A DNA stretch of 64,000 nucleotides from Saccharospirillum sp. (GCA_018402545.1 JAGYIL010000002.1:124001-188000); one strand, 5' to 3'; counted from the first letter of the stretch, positions 33,442 to 40,779 are shown. The notes: a model not told the origin generated them from the letters alone. Program-made: numbers and translations.

Positions 33442-33531
33442 TGCTGCCTGGACACCCACTTTAATCCATCAATACAAGCTATCAGGATCTTGTTCTTGAT
33501 AGCCTCCTATTGTGGGTGTCTCGATTAGCTG
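33442..33531 (-). repeat. REP-like element, best-preserved copy
   Basis: Core 33451-33520 has perfect 9-bp terminal inverted repeats (GACACCCAC / GTGGGTGTC) and an inner perfect 7-bp stem (GCTATCA 33478-33484 / TGATAGC 33497-33503). GCTGCCTG flanks the left and TCGATTAGCTGCG the right. It truncates the GFA gene and separates it from the dehydrogenase gene. Confidence 0.85.
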
Positions 33532-33563
33532 CGTTGTAACAACGATCTCATTGGGGTTGAGAT

Positions 33564-34508
33564 TTATACTGTACCCTGCTCGAAATCTAAAATGTTCTCA
33601 AACGCTATTTTGAAGTACAGCTCATAGCTCCTTTGTTCAACATAGCCTAAATGAGGCGTTGCAGTTACATTAGGCAACGAAAGCAAAGGTTCATTGTGTG
33701 AATAGGCTGGCTCATTATCAAACACGTCTATAGCTGCTCGCTTGGTTGGAACAGACAGAAGCTCATTGTATAGTGCTGATGTTTCGACAAGCTCTGAACG
33801 ACTGATATTTAGGAATAGGGAATCTGGCTTCATTAGACTTAAATCTTCAGCGGACACACATTCTCGCGTTACTTCATTCAGACGCAAGTGAAGTGACACT
33901 ATATCTGAACCAGAAAAGAACTCTTTCTTTGAAGCTGAAGTCTCGAAGCCATGTTCAAGGGCCAAATTTCGAGATTGCTCACTACCCCAAACCACTACTG
34001 TCATTTCGAAAGCTTTCGCATATTGAGCAATTCGTTGTCCTATCTTACCGTAGCCCCAAATACCTAATTTTAAACCCTTTAAAGTACGACCCAACCCAAG
34101 CACACCTGAGCTTTGCCATTGGTTATTCCGAAGGTTAGAAACATATGTCGGAATATGTCGACTTGCAGCCATGAGCAAAGCCCAACAAAGCTCGGACGGA
34201 GCTACTGGAGAACCACGCCCTTCTAGCACTTTGACACCATATTTTTCACATAGGTGGACATCAATATGGTTGCTAACTTTACCCGTCTGACTAATAACCT
34301 TTAGCCGTGTCAACTGAGAAAGTAGGGACTCTGTAATTACTGTTCGCTCTCGGATTAACACGAGAACTTCGGTATCTTTGAGCTTAGTTACTAACTCTGA
34401 CTCAGGGAGTGCTTCATTAAGAATAGTAACGTCGTGAGCAGACAACAATTCGAAACAATCCAGGGTTTTGACTACGTCCTGGTAGTCATCCAATATTGTT
34501 ATTTTCAA
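33564..34508 (-). CDS. D-2-hydroxyacid dehydrogenase family protein (cassette-borne)
   Basis: A 314-residue NAD(P)-dependent dehydrogenase. L-G-I-W-G-Y-G-K-I-G is the nucleotide motif; N-I-S-R-S-E-L-V (catalytic Arg), D-V-F-D-N-E-P (Glu) and T-P-H-L-G (His) complete the active site. It would interconvert a 2-hydroxyacid and a 2-oxoacid such as a glycerate or phosphoglycerate. A TTG start at 34508 is supported by GGAGAG five to ten bases ahead. Its own attC has been lost: the REP-like element and GFA remnant lie directly downstream, so it can probably no longer be excised alone. Confidence 0.85.
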   Translation of the reverse strand: MKITILDDYQDVVKTLDCFELLSAHDVTILNEALPESELVTKLKDTEVLVLIRERTVITESLLSQLTRLKVISQTGKVSNHIDVHLCEKYGVKVLEGRGSPVAPSELCWALLMAASRHIPTYVSNLRNNQWQSSGVLGLGRTLKGLKLGIWGYGKIGQRIAQYAKAFEMTVVVWGSEQSRNLALEHGFETSASKKEFFSGSDIVSLHLRLNEVTRECVSAEDLSLMKPDSLFLNISRSELVETSALYNELLSVPTKRAAIDVFDNEPAYSHNEPLLSLPNVTATPHLGYVEQRSYELYFKIAFENILDFEQGTV

Positions 34509-34524
34509 TAATCTCTCCTTGCTG

Positions 34525-34607
34525 TATTAACGCAAAGCTAAGCGGGCCCTGACAAGGGCATCCGGTGGAGGCCAACGGCCGGAACGTACTTAAGCGATTG
34601 GTTATGT
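34525..34607 (-). repeat. attC site 3
   Basis: Cores TATTAAC and GTTATGT, inner GGGCCCTGACAAGGGCATCC and CCGGTGGAGGCC. Confidence 0.9.
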
Positions 34608-34614
34608 GCTTGGA

Positions 34615-34950
34615 CTACAGAACACACGGCTGTAGCGAAAAAACGAAAAGCCCAAACCATACATTCCCGAGCAATATCAGAAACTTGATCGCACCGCGAG
34701 CAAACGCGGGAATATTTTGATAGCGATAAAAATAGCCAATGACGACCCATTGCACTGCCAGCCACACAACTGAGAAATACAAAATACCTTTATGGCACAC
34801 TACGTCAGAGACGGTGTAATAGGCATACCACCAACCCGAAACCATACCCGTGGTGAGAAGCACGAGAATCACGCAAGACAGAACATTGCGCCAACGCGGG
34901 TACTCCATACTTAAGAGCTTTTCCCTCGCTTCGGTCAAATTTTTGGCCAT
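34615..34950 (-). CDS. Small membrane protein (cassette)
   Basis: A 111-residue protein with three predicted membrane helices (about 22-45, 55-75, 88-107) and a charged N-terminal tail. I do not recognise it. Its cassette is bounded by attC sites 3 and 4. GAAGAGA precedes the ATG. Confidence 0.65.
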   Translation of the reverse strand: MAKNLTEAREKLLSMEYPRWRNVLSCVILVLLTTGMVSGWWYAYYTVSDVVCHKGILYFSVVWLAVQWVVIGYFYRYQNIPAFARGAIKFLILLGNVWFGLFVFSLQPCVL

Positions 34951-34972
34951 TCAAATCTCTTCGCGAACTGCC

Positions 34973-35028
34973 ACATAACGCCCCACTAAACTGCGCCGCC
35001 TTCTGGCGTCGGTTTTGAGTGGTTTGCT
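34973..35028 (-). repeat. attC site 4 (short)
   Basis: Cores ACATAAC and GTTTGCT, 56 bases, with CCCCACT pairing to GAGTGG. It overlaps the end of the GNAT gene, whose last residues are encoded inside it. Confidence 0.7.
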
Positions 35029-35438
35029 AGAAATTTCTGATTTAGCTGCATGCCTGTTAACTTCGGCGCACATGGCTCGAAACGAAACTTCTCATAGAGC
35101 CAAGGCGTGTTGGCAACCAGAGAAACGTAGGACTGTAGCGGCACATTGGACTCCAAGTAGTTCATTACATGTTCCACTATCAATCGACCAAAGCCATTTC
35201 CTTGGTAGTCGGGATCTACTGCAATATCAACAACTTCAAAATTGCAGCCTCCATCCCCAACTACGCGCCCCATGCCAATCGCACACCCCTCAGTATTGTA
35301 CAGTGTTACTGCATAAAGACTGTTCATTAGGCCGGTCTCTGCTGCTTCTCTGGTTCTCTGCCGCAATCCACAGACGTGCCTCAGACGGAGATAGTCATCT
35401 ACTTTTGGAGACTCAATTTTTACATACGATTTGGTCAT
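34986..35438 (-). CDS. GNAT N-acetyltransferase (cassette)
   Basis: A 150-residue acetyltransferase with the acetyl-CoA motif V-D-I-A-V-D-P-D-Y-Q-G-N-G-F-G-R-L-I-V-E (Q-x-x-G-x-G) and the C-terminal W-L-Y-E-K-F-R-F strand-helix of the fold. The start at 35438 follows the cassette boundary closely. The last ~14 residues come from attC 4, so recombination at that site could change the protein's tail. Substrate unknown; integron GNATs range from antibiotic to toxin acetylases. Confidence 0.82.
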   Translation of the reverse strand: MTKSYVKIESPKVDDYLRLRHVCGLRQRTREAAETGLMNSLYAVTLYNTEGCAIGMGRVVGDGGCNFEVVDIAVDPDYQGNGFGRLIVEHVMNYLESNVPLQSYVSLVANTPWLYEKFRFEPCAPKLTGMQLNQKFLANHSKPTPEGGAV

Positions 35439-35443
35439 ATGAT

Positions 35444-35521
35444 TCCTAATGCAAAGCGCAACGGCGCGAGCTTGCGAGCTTCCGGCACACAAAGTGTGCG
35501 AATTGGCACGTATTGTCAGGC
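35444..35521 (-). repeat. attC site 5 (degenerate cores)
   Basis: Left core TCCTAAT and right core GTCAGGC depart from consensus, but the body GCAAAGCGCAACGGCGCGAG is typical. Confidence 0.6.
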
Positions 35522-35995
35522 ATAGTGGGCCAGCACAGATTCAATGAATTCATTTTTCACAATTCGGTATGAGTCCATAGTAAACTCAGCGGCTTCTTGT
35601 TTTATGGCGTTGTACTGGGCCACGAGATCCGGGTTAGCATTCAGAATATCTCGGAACTCGATGAACCGAAAGTTTTGCAGCTCATTTGTAGATAGCTGGA
35701 TGCCAAACTCGATACCAGATCTAACACCCTTGTAGCTGGAAAAATACTCAATATCTTCCATCTCATTCCATTCATAGGCCTCAGACAGTGATCGCTTTGC
35801 GTCCGAAAACTCCGTCTTCTTTACAAGGACCACTAGATCAATATCGCCTTTGGTGAGAGAACCCGGAATAGCTGTAGAACCGATCTCTTCGATGATGGCC
35901 ATAGGGATAAGACTCGTGATCTCCCCCGTAAGAGCACGCATTACATTCTGCGATTCAATTCTAATGTCCTTTTCATGCACTAGACTTACACTCAT
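35516..35995 (-). CDS. GrpB-like nucleotidyltransferase-fold protein (cassette)
   Basis: A 159-residue protein with E-E-I-G-S-T-A-I-P-G-S-L-T-K-G-D-I-D-L-V-V at about 36-56, the G-S-T-A-x-P-G-x-x-x-K-x-D-I-D motif of the GrpB/UPF0157 family, related to polymerase-beta-like nucleotidyltransferases. Function of the family is unknown; a toxin-like or nucleotide-modifying role is possible. Starts right after a cassette boundary (GTTAGGCAGGAACA-ATG). Confidence 0.75.
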   Translation of the reverse strand: MSVSLVHEKDIRIESQNVMRALTGEITSLIPMAIIEEIGSTAIPGSLTKGDIDLVVLVKKTEFSDAKRSLSEAYEWNEMEDIEYFSSYKGVRSGIEFGIQLSTNELQNFRFIEFRDILNANPDLVAQYNAIKQEAAEFTMDSYRIVKNEFIESVLAHYA

Positions 35996-36002
35996 TGTTC
36001 CT

Positions 36003-36060
36003 GCCTAACGCCCGGCTTTGGGGCGGACTTGTAGCCGCACAGCAGCGGAAAGTGTCAACA
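36003..36060 (-). repeat. Orphan attC left half
   Basis: GCCTAACGCCCGGC begins like an attC site, but no matching right half follows; instead the REP/RAYT segment starts. Confidence 0.55.
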
Positions 36061-36113
36061 ACAGTGAACTTTGACCGCTTTGAGGGTGCGGTGCTTTTCT
36101 TGGACAAGTGCTG

Positions 36114-36163
36114 CCCTGCTGCCCGGACACCCACAATTGCTGCCCAAACACCCACAATAACAC
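36114..36163. repeat. Tandem REP-like ends upstream of the RAYT gene
   Basis: Two direct copies of a 22-base unit, TGCCC(GG/AA)ACACCCACAAT. The first copy has the GGACACCC end found in the REP-like elements elsewhere. Confidence 0.75.
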
Positions 36164-36183
36164 TTGACCCTCAGACGTCCAAC

Positions 36184-36204
36184 CAGTAGTTTATACAGCA
36201 CTAC
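36184..36204 (+). promoter_or_regulatory. Small hairpin in the RAYT leader
   Basis: AGTAGT and ACTACT form a 6-bp stem; GTAG/CTAC feet are characteristic of REP sequences bound by RAYT proteins. Confidence 0.4.
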
Positions 36205-36232
36205 TAAAAAGTGGCCGTCAGAGTAAGACAAT

Positions 36233-37222
36233 ATGCCGCGTTCAAGGAAAAGCCAGATCGCCCTGGAGGCGACCCCCTACTACCACTGCACCTCACGGTG
36301 CGTGCGCCGCGCCTTTCTGTGCGGCCGTGATGAACACTCCGGTAACGACTACGAACACCGACGTGGCTGGATTGAGCAGCGCATGATGGCGCTGGTCGAA
36401 GTGTATGCGCTCGATATCTGTGCCTATGCCGTTATGTCCAATCATTACCACATTGTGCTCCACATCAACGCTGAAAAAGCTAAAGCCTGGTCCGATACCG
36501 AAGTCATTCAACGCTGGCACACCCTGTATGCCGGGAATTTTCTAAGCCATGAGTATTTGGCCGGAAAAGACCTGTATGAAGAGCAACTCAAAGTCCTCTC
36601 AGAGCTGGTAACAGAATGGCGTGAGCGCCTGATGTCGATCAGCTGGTTCATGCGAGCCTTAAACGAAGACATCGCACGACAAGCGAATGCTGAAGATAGC
36701 TGTACGGGGCGCTTTTGGGAGGGTCGGTTCAAATCCCAGGCGTTGCTCGATGAAACCGCCCTGGCAACCTGTTTAGCCTATGTGGATTTAAACCCCATTC
36801 GCGCCCAGATGGCTGATGCTCCCGAGGCCTCTGACTTTACATCCGTCCAAGAACGTATCAATACGGCTCGAAGCGAGCCTGAAAGCCCTGAACCAAAGCA
36901 GCCGAAACCCTTGTTTCCATTCGTAGGATACCCCCGCCAGGACATGCCTGCAGGCTTACCCTTTCGGTTACAGGATTACCTGGAACTGGTTGACTGGACA
37001 GGCAGACAGATTCGTACGGATAAACGCGGAAGCATCGACCGACAGACTCCGCCCATCCTCGAACGCCTCAACATCGATACCGACCACTGGATTTACAACA
37101 CTCAGCATTTCGAGAGCCAGTTTAAAGGTTTAGTGGGAACGGTTCTTTCGATCAAAGCCCAGTGTCAGCAGTTTGGATATCAGCGAACACCAGGGCTGGT
37201 AACAGCTCAGCACTTAACCTAA
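36233..37222 (+). CDS. REP-associated transposase (RAYT), Y1/HUH superfamily
   Basis: A 329-residue protein of the TnpA-REP (IS200-like HUH) superfamily. P-Y-Y-H-C-T-S-R-C-V-R-R opens the domain, the metal-binding motif is N-H-Y-H (residues 70-73), and C-T-G-R-F-W-E-G-R-F-K-S-Q-A-L is the hallmark of RAYT proteins, followed by Y-V-D-L-N-P-I-R-A. In my alignment the positions that hold the catalytic tyrosine in IS200-type enzymes (R-Y-T-x-Y-F-N) read I-A-R-Q-A-N here, so a tyrosine is not obvious. RAYTs mobilise short REP/BIME sequences in trans. The gene is opposite to the cassettes and flanked by REP-like ends. Confidence 0.88.
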   Translation: MPRSRKSQIALEATPYYHCTSRCVRRAFLCGRDEHSGNDYEHRRGWIEQRMMALVEVYALDICAYAVMSNHYHIVLHINAEKAKAWSDTEVIQRWHTLYAGNFLSHEYLAGKDLYEEQLKVLSELVTEWRERLMSISWFMRALNEDIARQANAEDSCTGRFWEGRFKSQALLDETALATCLAYVDLNPIRAQMADAPEASDFTSVQERINTARSEPESPEPKQPKPLFPFVGYPRQDMPAGLPFRLQDYLELVDWTGRQIRTDKRGSIDRQTPPILERLNIDTDHWIYNTQHFESQFKGLVGTVLSIKAQCQQFGYQRTPGLVTAQHLT

Positions 37223-37336
37223 CCAACCTTCCAAATATTCCTTATCAGGACTGCCTGAGGATTCACTGTGCCTGAAAATCGTGATTCTAGGGCAAAACAC
37301 TTAAATTCTCCTCGCATGAGCTCCTTCACCATTCAC

Positions 37337-37406
37337 CGCTAGACTCCTTTTCTATTCCGAGATCAAAGCGGCTTCAAATGCCGCTAAGTTGGGTGTCCAG
37401 ATTAGC
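37337..37406. repeat. REP-like element downstream of the RAYT gene
   Basis: Inner stem GCGGC-TTCAAAT-GCCGC, then GGGTGTC (37391-37397) and CAGATTAGCTAC, the same order as the right half of the other copies. The left end (GCTAGACTCC) is degenerate. Confidence 0.7.
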
Positions 37407-37407
37407 T

Positions 37408-37431
37408 ACGAAGTTAATCGAATTGTTATGT
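37408..37431 (-). repeat. Orphan attC right half
   Basis: A GTTATGT core (37425-37431) at the end of the DUF4440 cassette gene. The matching left half has been replaced by the REP-like element. Confidence 0.55.
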
Positions 37432-37797
37432 TGCTTCTTGGTCAAATGCATCTGTTGGAGTTCCCTGGTAATACCTCATCTTCCAACCTTGAGTGGTTTG
37501 CTCCCAAAGTGATGCTCTGAGAGCAAACCGCGATAAGGCCTGATTAGGTTCTACGTGAGCGCTTCTGTACGTGAGTAGCACTAGTCCGTCACCAATTGGC
37601 TTCGCGTTGTAGTCCTTTGACGAGACCACATGTACTGATTCTGAGCTCAAGGTTTTCATGATCTGAGCTTTATCGAAAAGAATTCCAGATCGACCAATTT
37701 CAATGAACGAGTCGTGGAGTAGCTGATCCAAGCGCTCTTTATCTTTTCGCACTGAAGGTTCATGTAGTTCTTTCTCCAGTTTTACTAGATCATCCAT
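37426..37797 (-). CDS. DUF4440/NTF2-like protein (cassette)
   Basis: A 123-residue protein: L-V-K-L-E-K-E-L-H-E-P-S-V-R-K-D-x-x-x-L-x-x-L-L-H-D-S-F-I-E-I-G-R-S-G, then V-L-L-T-Y-R-S and S-L-W-E-Q-T-T-Q-G-W-K-M-R-Y-Y-Q-G-T-P, the exact DUF4440 layout. NTF2-like fold, often of unknown activity. Its stop sits in a GTTATGT core. Confidence 0.85.
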   Translation of the reverse strand: MDDLVKLEKELHEPSVRKDKERLDQLLHDSFIEIGRSGILFDKAQIMKTLSSESVHVVSSKDYNAKPIGDGLVLLTYRSAHVEPNQALSRFALRASLWEQTTQGWKMRYYQGTPTDAFDQEAT

Positions 37798-37821
37798 GAC
37801 TACTCCAAATTTAGCTCGGCA

Positions 37822-37879
37822 ACATAACGTTGTGCTTTGGCGCGAGCGTCAGCGAGTCGCTAACAGCGCATTGTTAGGT
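37822..37879 (-). repeat. attC site 7
   Basis: Cores ACATAAC and GTTAGGT, body GCGCGAGCGTCAGCGAGTCGC. Confidence 0.88.
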
Positions 37880-38200
37880 TTTCCCCATTGCTTTCTCATT
37901 TCCACGGATATACCAGGTGACGCGCTCTAATGACTCGAGGTCTAGTTCGAACTCTCCTTTTACAGACTCTGTTAGCAGTCGATCTGCTAGCTTTGTCATT
38001 ATTTCATAAGACTCAGTGTATTCACCTAAATGATATAAACAAATACCAAGATCCTCATGGAGCAGCGGTACCAAGTAGTGATTCTGGTCGACTTCAATGA
38101 TCGACCTTATTAGCTTGAATGCTTCTAAATATCGTTCCTTCAGGACCAAACCGTGTGCTTTGCCATATCTTGCTGATAATCGAAGATCTTTCAGAAGCAT
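37874..38200 (-). CDS. TPR-like helical protein (cassette)
   Basis: A 108-residue helical protein; L-V-L-K-E-R-Y-L-E-A-F-K-L-I-R-S and L-H-E-D-L-G-I-C-L-Y-H-L-G-E-Y-T-E-S-Y-E-I resemble consecutive TPR helices. I do not recognise a family. The ATG at 38200 is seven bases inside the cassette boundary. Confidence 0.7.
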   Translation of the reverse strand: MLLKDLRLSARYGKAHGLVLKERYLEAFKLIRSIIEVDQNHYLVPLLHEDLGICLYHLGEYTESYEIMTKLADRLLTESVKGEFELDLESLERVTWYIRGNEKAMGKT

Positions 38201-38206
38201 GTATGA

Positions 38207-38293
38207 ACCTAACGCAAAGCACACGGGCGACGAGCCGCGCAGCGGGTTGGCGTCCCAGCGACCAACGGGAGCGATTGATGCGCCTTGTTAGGC
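38207..38293 (-). repeat. attC site 8
   Basis: Cores ACCTAAC and GTTAGGC, body CACGGGCGACGAGCC. Confidence 0.9.
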
Positions 38294-38890
38294 ATGCTTT
38301 ACCCTTACAATAAAATGATTATCCGGGAAATTTGTCTTTGGCCTGGCATACAGAAATTTCTCGTATAAATCTTCAAGTGCGTCTTGAAAGCGTCCTATAG
38401 GTGGCTTAACGCCAAGATAGTAATCATCCAGTTTCTCATTGACTTCATCAGGAATCTTTATATGAATATCACCGTTCTCCGCTGTAACAACTGTTCCTTC
38501 ACACTCTTCATAGTCACTTTTATTATGAACTAGGCGGTTTCTTACCCTTATAAGCTCAACTAATGTTTTATACGTTTTATGTTCCGTATTTATCTTATAT
38601 TGTCCATCTGTAAGTAAAGGGACAATATTTGTAAGTTTACCTCTGAGACTCATCGATAAATACCCTGGAATTAATTCATCGTTTTCAGATGAAAAGTGAG
38701 TAATTATGTAATCGTTTAGAGCGCATTCAAGTGCAGCCGCACACGTCAATATAAACGGAATCGAGAATATCGGTTCCCCATATTTTTCGTCTTTGCTCCA
38801 TCCTATCTTTGTTCTAAGTTCCAAGAGCATTTTCATGTAAAGTTCATTTTGGCTCGTGAAAACTTTCAATTTTATTTGTTTATCTGCCAT
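38288..38890 (-). CDS. HEPN-like protein (cassette)
   Basis: A 200-residue, AT-rich, mostly helical protein. Residues 115-123 read R-V-R-N-R-L-V-H-N; R117-N-x-x-x-H122 is the R-x4-6-H motif of HEPN domains, preceded by a hydrophobic helix (I-P-F-I-L-T-C-A-A-A-L-E-C-A-L-N). HEPN proteins are commonly RNases in toxin-antitoxin, abortive-infection and CRISPR systems, or helical scaffolds. No nucleotidyltransferase partner is present in the same cassette. Motif-level evidence only. Confidence 0.65.
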   Translation of the reverse strand: MADKQIKLKVFTSQNELYMKMLLELRTKIGWSKDEKYGEPIFSIPFILTCAAALECALNDYIITHFSSENDELIPGYLSMSLRGKLTNIVPLLTDGQYKINTEHKTYKTLVELIRVRNRLVHNKSDYEECEGTVVTAENGDIHIKIPDEVNEKLDDYYLGVKPPIGRFQDALEDLYEKFLYARPKTNFPDNHFIVRVKHA

Positions 38891-38905
38891 TGGACTCTCA
38901 TTGAT

Positions 38906-38965
38906 GCCTAACGCCCGCGTAAAGCGCGCGAGGTACGAGCGTCGTCTTTGACGCGATTGTTAAGC
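38906..38965 (-). repeat. attC site 9
   Basis: Cores GCCTAAC and GTTAAGC, body GCGCGCGAGGTACGAGCG. Confidence 0.9.
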
Positions 38966-39400
38966 ACGGGTTGCCAATCCTATCGCTATTGCCTGATTCC
39001 TGACCGGCACCACAAGATAGACATACCGACCATGAAATGCTGATTCAGCATTGATCAAAAAAGCCTCCTTAGTAGATATGGGATCAATTTCGGGCTCCAA
39101 TAGCCGAAAGGACATTTGAATAAACTCGACTATGTCCCAGGAAAATAGTTTATGTAGTGCCTCATCCTTGATCTTTAGCTTTGAAAGTAGATGTGTTTCG
39201 AGTACAACATCTAATTCCTTGTAGCCTACAGGAGACTTATCAAGCAACGTCACTTCTCGACCTACCAAGCGTTGTCGAAATCCATCTTCGACGTCTCCTT
39301 CAACATCAAATATTTCAGCCCAAAAATCACAACGATTTCCGCTAAGCCTTCTTAGTGAGAGTAGATACCCATCTAAATTCAATATTGGTTGATTATCCAT
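38960..39400 (-). CDS. Hypothetical protein (cassette)
   Basis: A 146-residue mixed alpha/beta soluble protein that I do not recognise. N-terminal strands (L-D-G-Y-L-L-S-L-R-R-L) and a central helical part around W-D-I-V-E-F-I-Q-M-S-F. The ATG lies seven bases beyond attC site 10. Confidence 0.7.
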   Translation of the reverse strand: MDNQPILNLDGYLLSLRRLSGNRCDFWAEIFDVEGDVEDGFRQRLVGREVTLLDKSPVGYKELDVVLETHLLSKLKIKDEALHKLFSWDIVEFIQMSFRLLEPEIDPISTKEAFLINAESAFHGRYVYLVVPVRNQAIAIGLATRA

Positions 39401-39406
39401 AGTGGT

Positions 39407-39463
39407 GCTTAACGTTTACAGCACGCGCGAGTTTACGAGTCGCAGTGCCTGTATTTGTTACAT
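39407..39463 (-). repeat. attC site 10 (short type)
   Basis: Cores GCTTAAC and GTTACAT; body TTTACAGCACGCGCGAG, similar to sites 20 and 21. Confidence 0.88.
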
Positions 39464-40288
39464 TTTCCACCTGATTTCACCTACAGATAATGGTAGTGAC
39501 TTCAGAATTTCATTAAGTGCTTCAAGATCGTTACTACATTCCTTCCAAACGAAACGCTGAAGTAATTCTGGAACTATTCCTTTTTGTCCTGAATTGTCTG
39601 AAAGTACAATTGTAATGATACTAAAATGAGCACCTTTACTTCTTTTCTCTGAAATCGCATAGTCTATTTCATCAGACAAATAGCCTTCATCTGTATAGTC
39701 TGGAGTTACAAAAAAGATGGCGGCACAGCTATTTTTCATACCATTTAGTAGAGCTCGATCAAGAAGTGTTCCAGCATTCATCGCATCCTCATCAAGCCAA
39801 GTGTTAAAGCCGAGTTCCTTCAGTATTTTGTTATACCCTCTAACAATACCTTTATTGGTGCCTTTGTGACTGAGGAAGATTTTATTGTTCTGCATGTGGG
39901 ATATTTCATCCTTATAAAACTCTAATTTTACATGAGTATCAAATGTGGTTTCGCCAAACTCTTCCTTTTCCTCTACTTCTGTCGTGGGAGTTACTGATAC
40001 CTTTCCAGAAAGCCAAGGGAGCTTTTTTATAGAATTCACATCCGAACTAGCTGAACTGAAATCTACCAACCATTCTTTCCGATCTGTGTTTATCCAAGTT
40101 ATAGGAGACATAGATATTTTTTCCTTAACTTGTTTTAACGCATCCCGGCGATTTAATTTTCCCATTCTCATAGGAGACAAGTGAATAATTAGACCTTCTT
40201 CTTCGCCATAGACAACTGCAGGATCACTATACACAAACTGTGTATTCCCATTAAGTGTTATGTGGGCATATAGATTTATCAGCGACAT
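39458..40288 (-). CDS. TIR-domain protein (cassette), candidate defence effector
   Basis: A 276-residue protein. The N-terminal ~130 residues are of unknown type (alpha/beta, with a lysine-rich segment); residues about 136-245 form a TIR domain: N-K-I-F-L-S-H-K-G-T-N-K (box 1), L-K-E-L-G-F-N-T-W-L-D-E-D, a C-A-A-I-F-F-V-T-P-D-Y strand and Y-L-S-D-E-I-D-Y-A-I, where the glutamate (about 207) fits the NADase catalytic position. Bacterial TIR proteins hydrolyse NAD+ or make cyclic ADP-ribose signals in anti-phage systems such as Thoeris. Here it is a single-gene cassette, so the N-terminal region may be its own sensor. The start at 40288 is preceded by AAGGA. Confidence 0.8.
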   Translation of the reverse strand: MSLINLYAHITLNGNTQFVYSDPAVVYGEEEGLIIHLSPMRMGKLNRRDALKQVKEKISMSPITWINTDRKEWLVDFSSASSDVNSIKKLPWLSGKVSVTPTTEVEEKEEFGETTFDTHVKLEFYKDEISHMQNNKIFLSHKGTNKGIVRGYNKILKELGFNTWLDEDAMNAGTLLDRALLNGMKNSCAAIFFVTPDYTDEGYLSDEIDYAISEKRSKGAHFSIITIVLSDNSGQKGIVPELLQRFVWKECSNDLEALNEILKSLPLSVGEIRWKM

Positions 40289-40309
40289 ATGGCAGATTAG
40301 TTTCCTTGA

Positions 40310-40400
40310 ATATAACGCCGCCAACACAGGCCGAGCGTCAGCGAGGTCCAGCCCAATGCGGCTTTTTGCATTGGGCGATTGTGCTTGGCTTTGTTAAATT
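40310..40400 (-). repeat. attC site 11
   Basis: Cores ATATAAC and GTTAAAT; body CGAGCGTCAGCGAGGTCCAG, same type as site 12. Confidence 0.9.
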
Positions 40401-40410
40401 CTGTTATCAC

Positions 40411-40683
40411 TTACCTCGCATCCAATGGAACATATTTCATGTGAATAAACGACATGATTACGAAGCCGACTACCCAGGCCGCCATTTTTACAATTAGAGG
40501 CTCTATGATGGGTGAGATAATGATCGCAATTACAAATGGTATGGCGGCTAACATGGACGAATATGAAGCCCCTATTTTTTTGCCGCAGGAGTTACACTTT
40601 GCGGACAATGCAGGGCCTAGGCACATTTTTCGGATGAACGTAATTCCGAGTCCACCACAATGGGGGCACGTAAGTCTAGACAT
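40411..40683 (-). CDS. Zinc-ribbon membrane protein (cassette)
   Basis: A 90-residue protein with C-P-H-C-G-G and C-N-S-C-G-K at the N-terminus, a four-cysteine zinc ribbon, followed by two membrane helices (about 45-62, 66-82). Function unknown. AAGGTG precedes the ATG. Confidence 0.75.
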   Translation of the reverse strand: MSRLTCPHCGGLGITFIRKMCLGPALSAKCNSCGKKIGASYSSMLAAIPFVIAIIISPIIEPLIVKMAAWVVGFVIMSFIHMKYVPLDAR

Positions 40684-40700
40684 ACTCTACACCTTGAGGA

Positions 40701-40779
40701 ATTTAACGTTGCCAACAGCGGCCGAGCGTAGCGAGGTCCAGCGCAACTTGTTGCGCGATGCTGCTTGGCCTTGTTATGC
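40701..40779 (-). repeat. attC site 12
   Basis: Cores ATTTAAC and GTTATGC; body CGGCCGAGCGTAGCGAGG. Confidence 0.9.
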
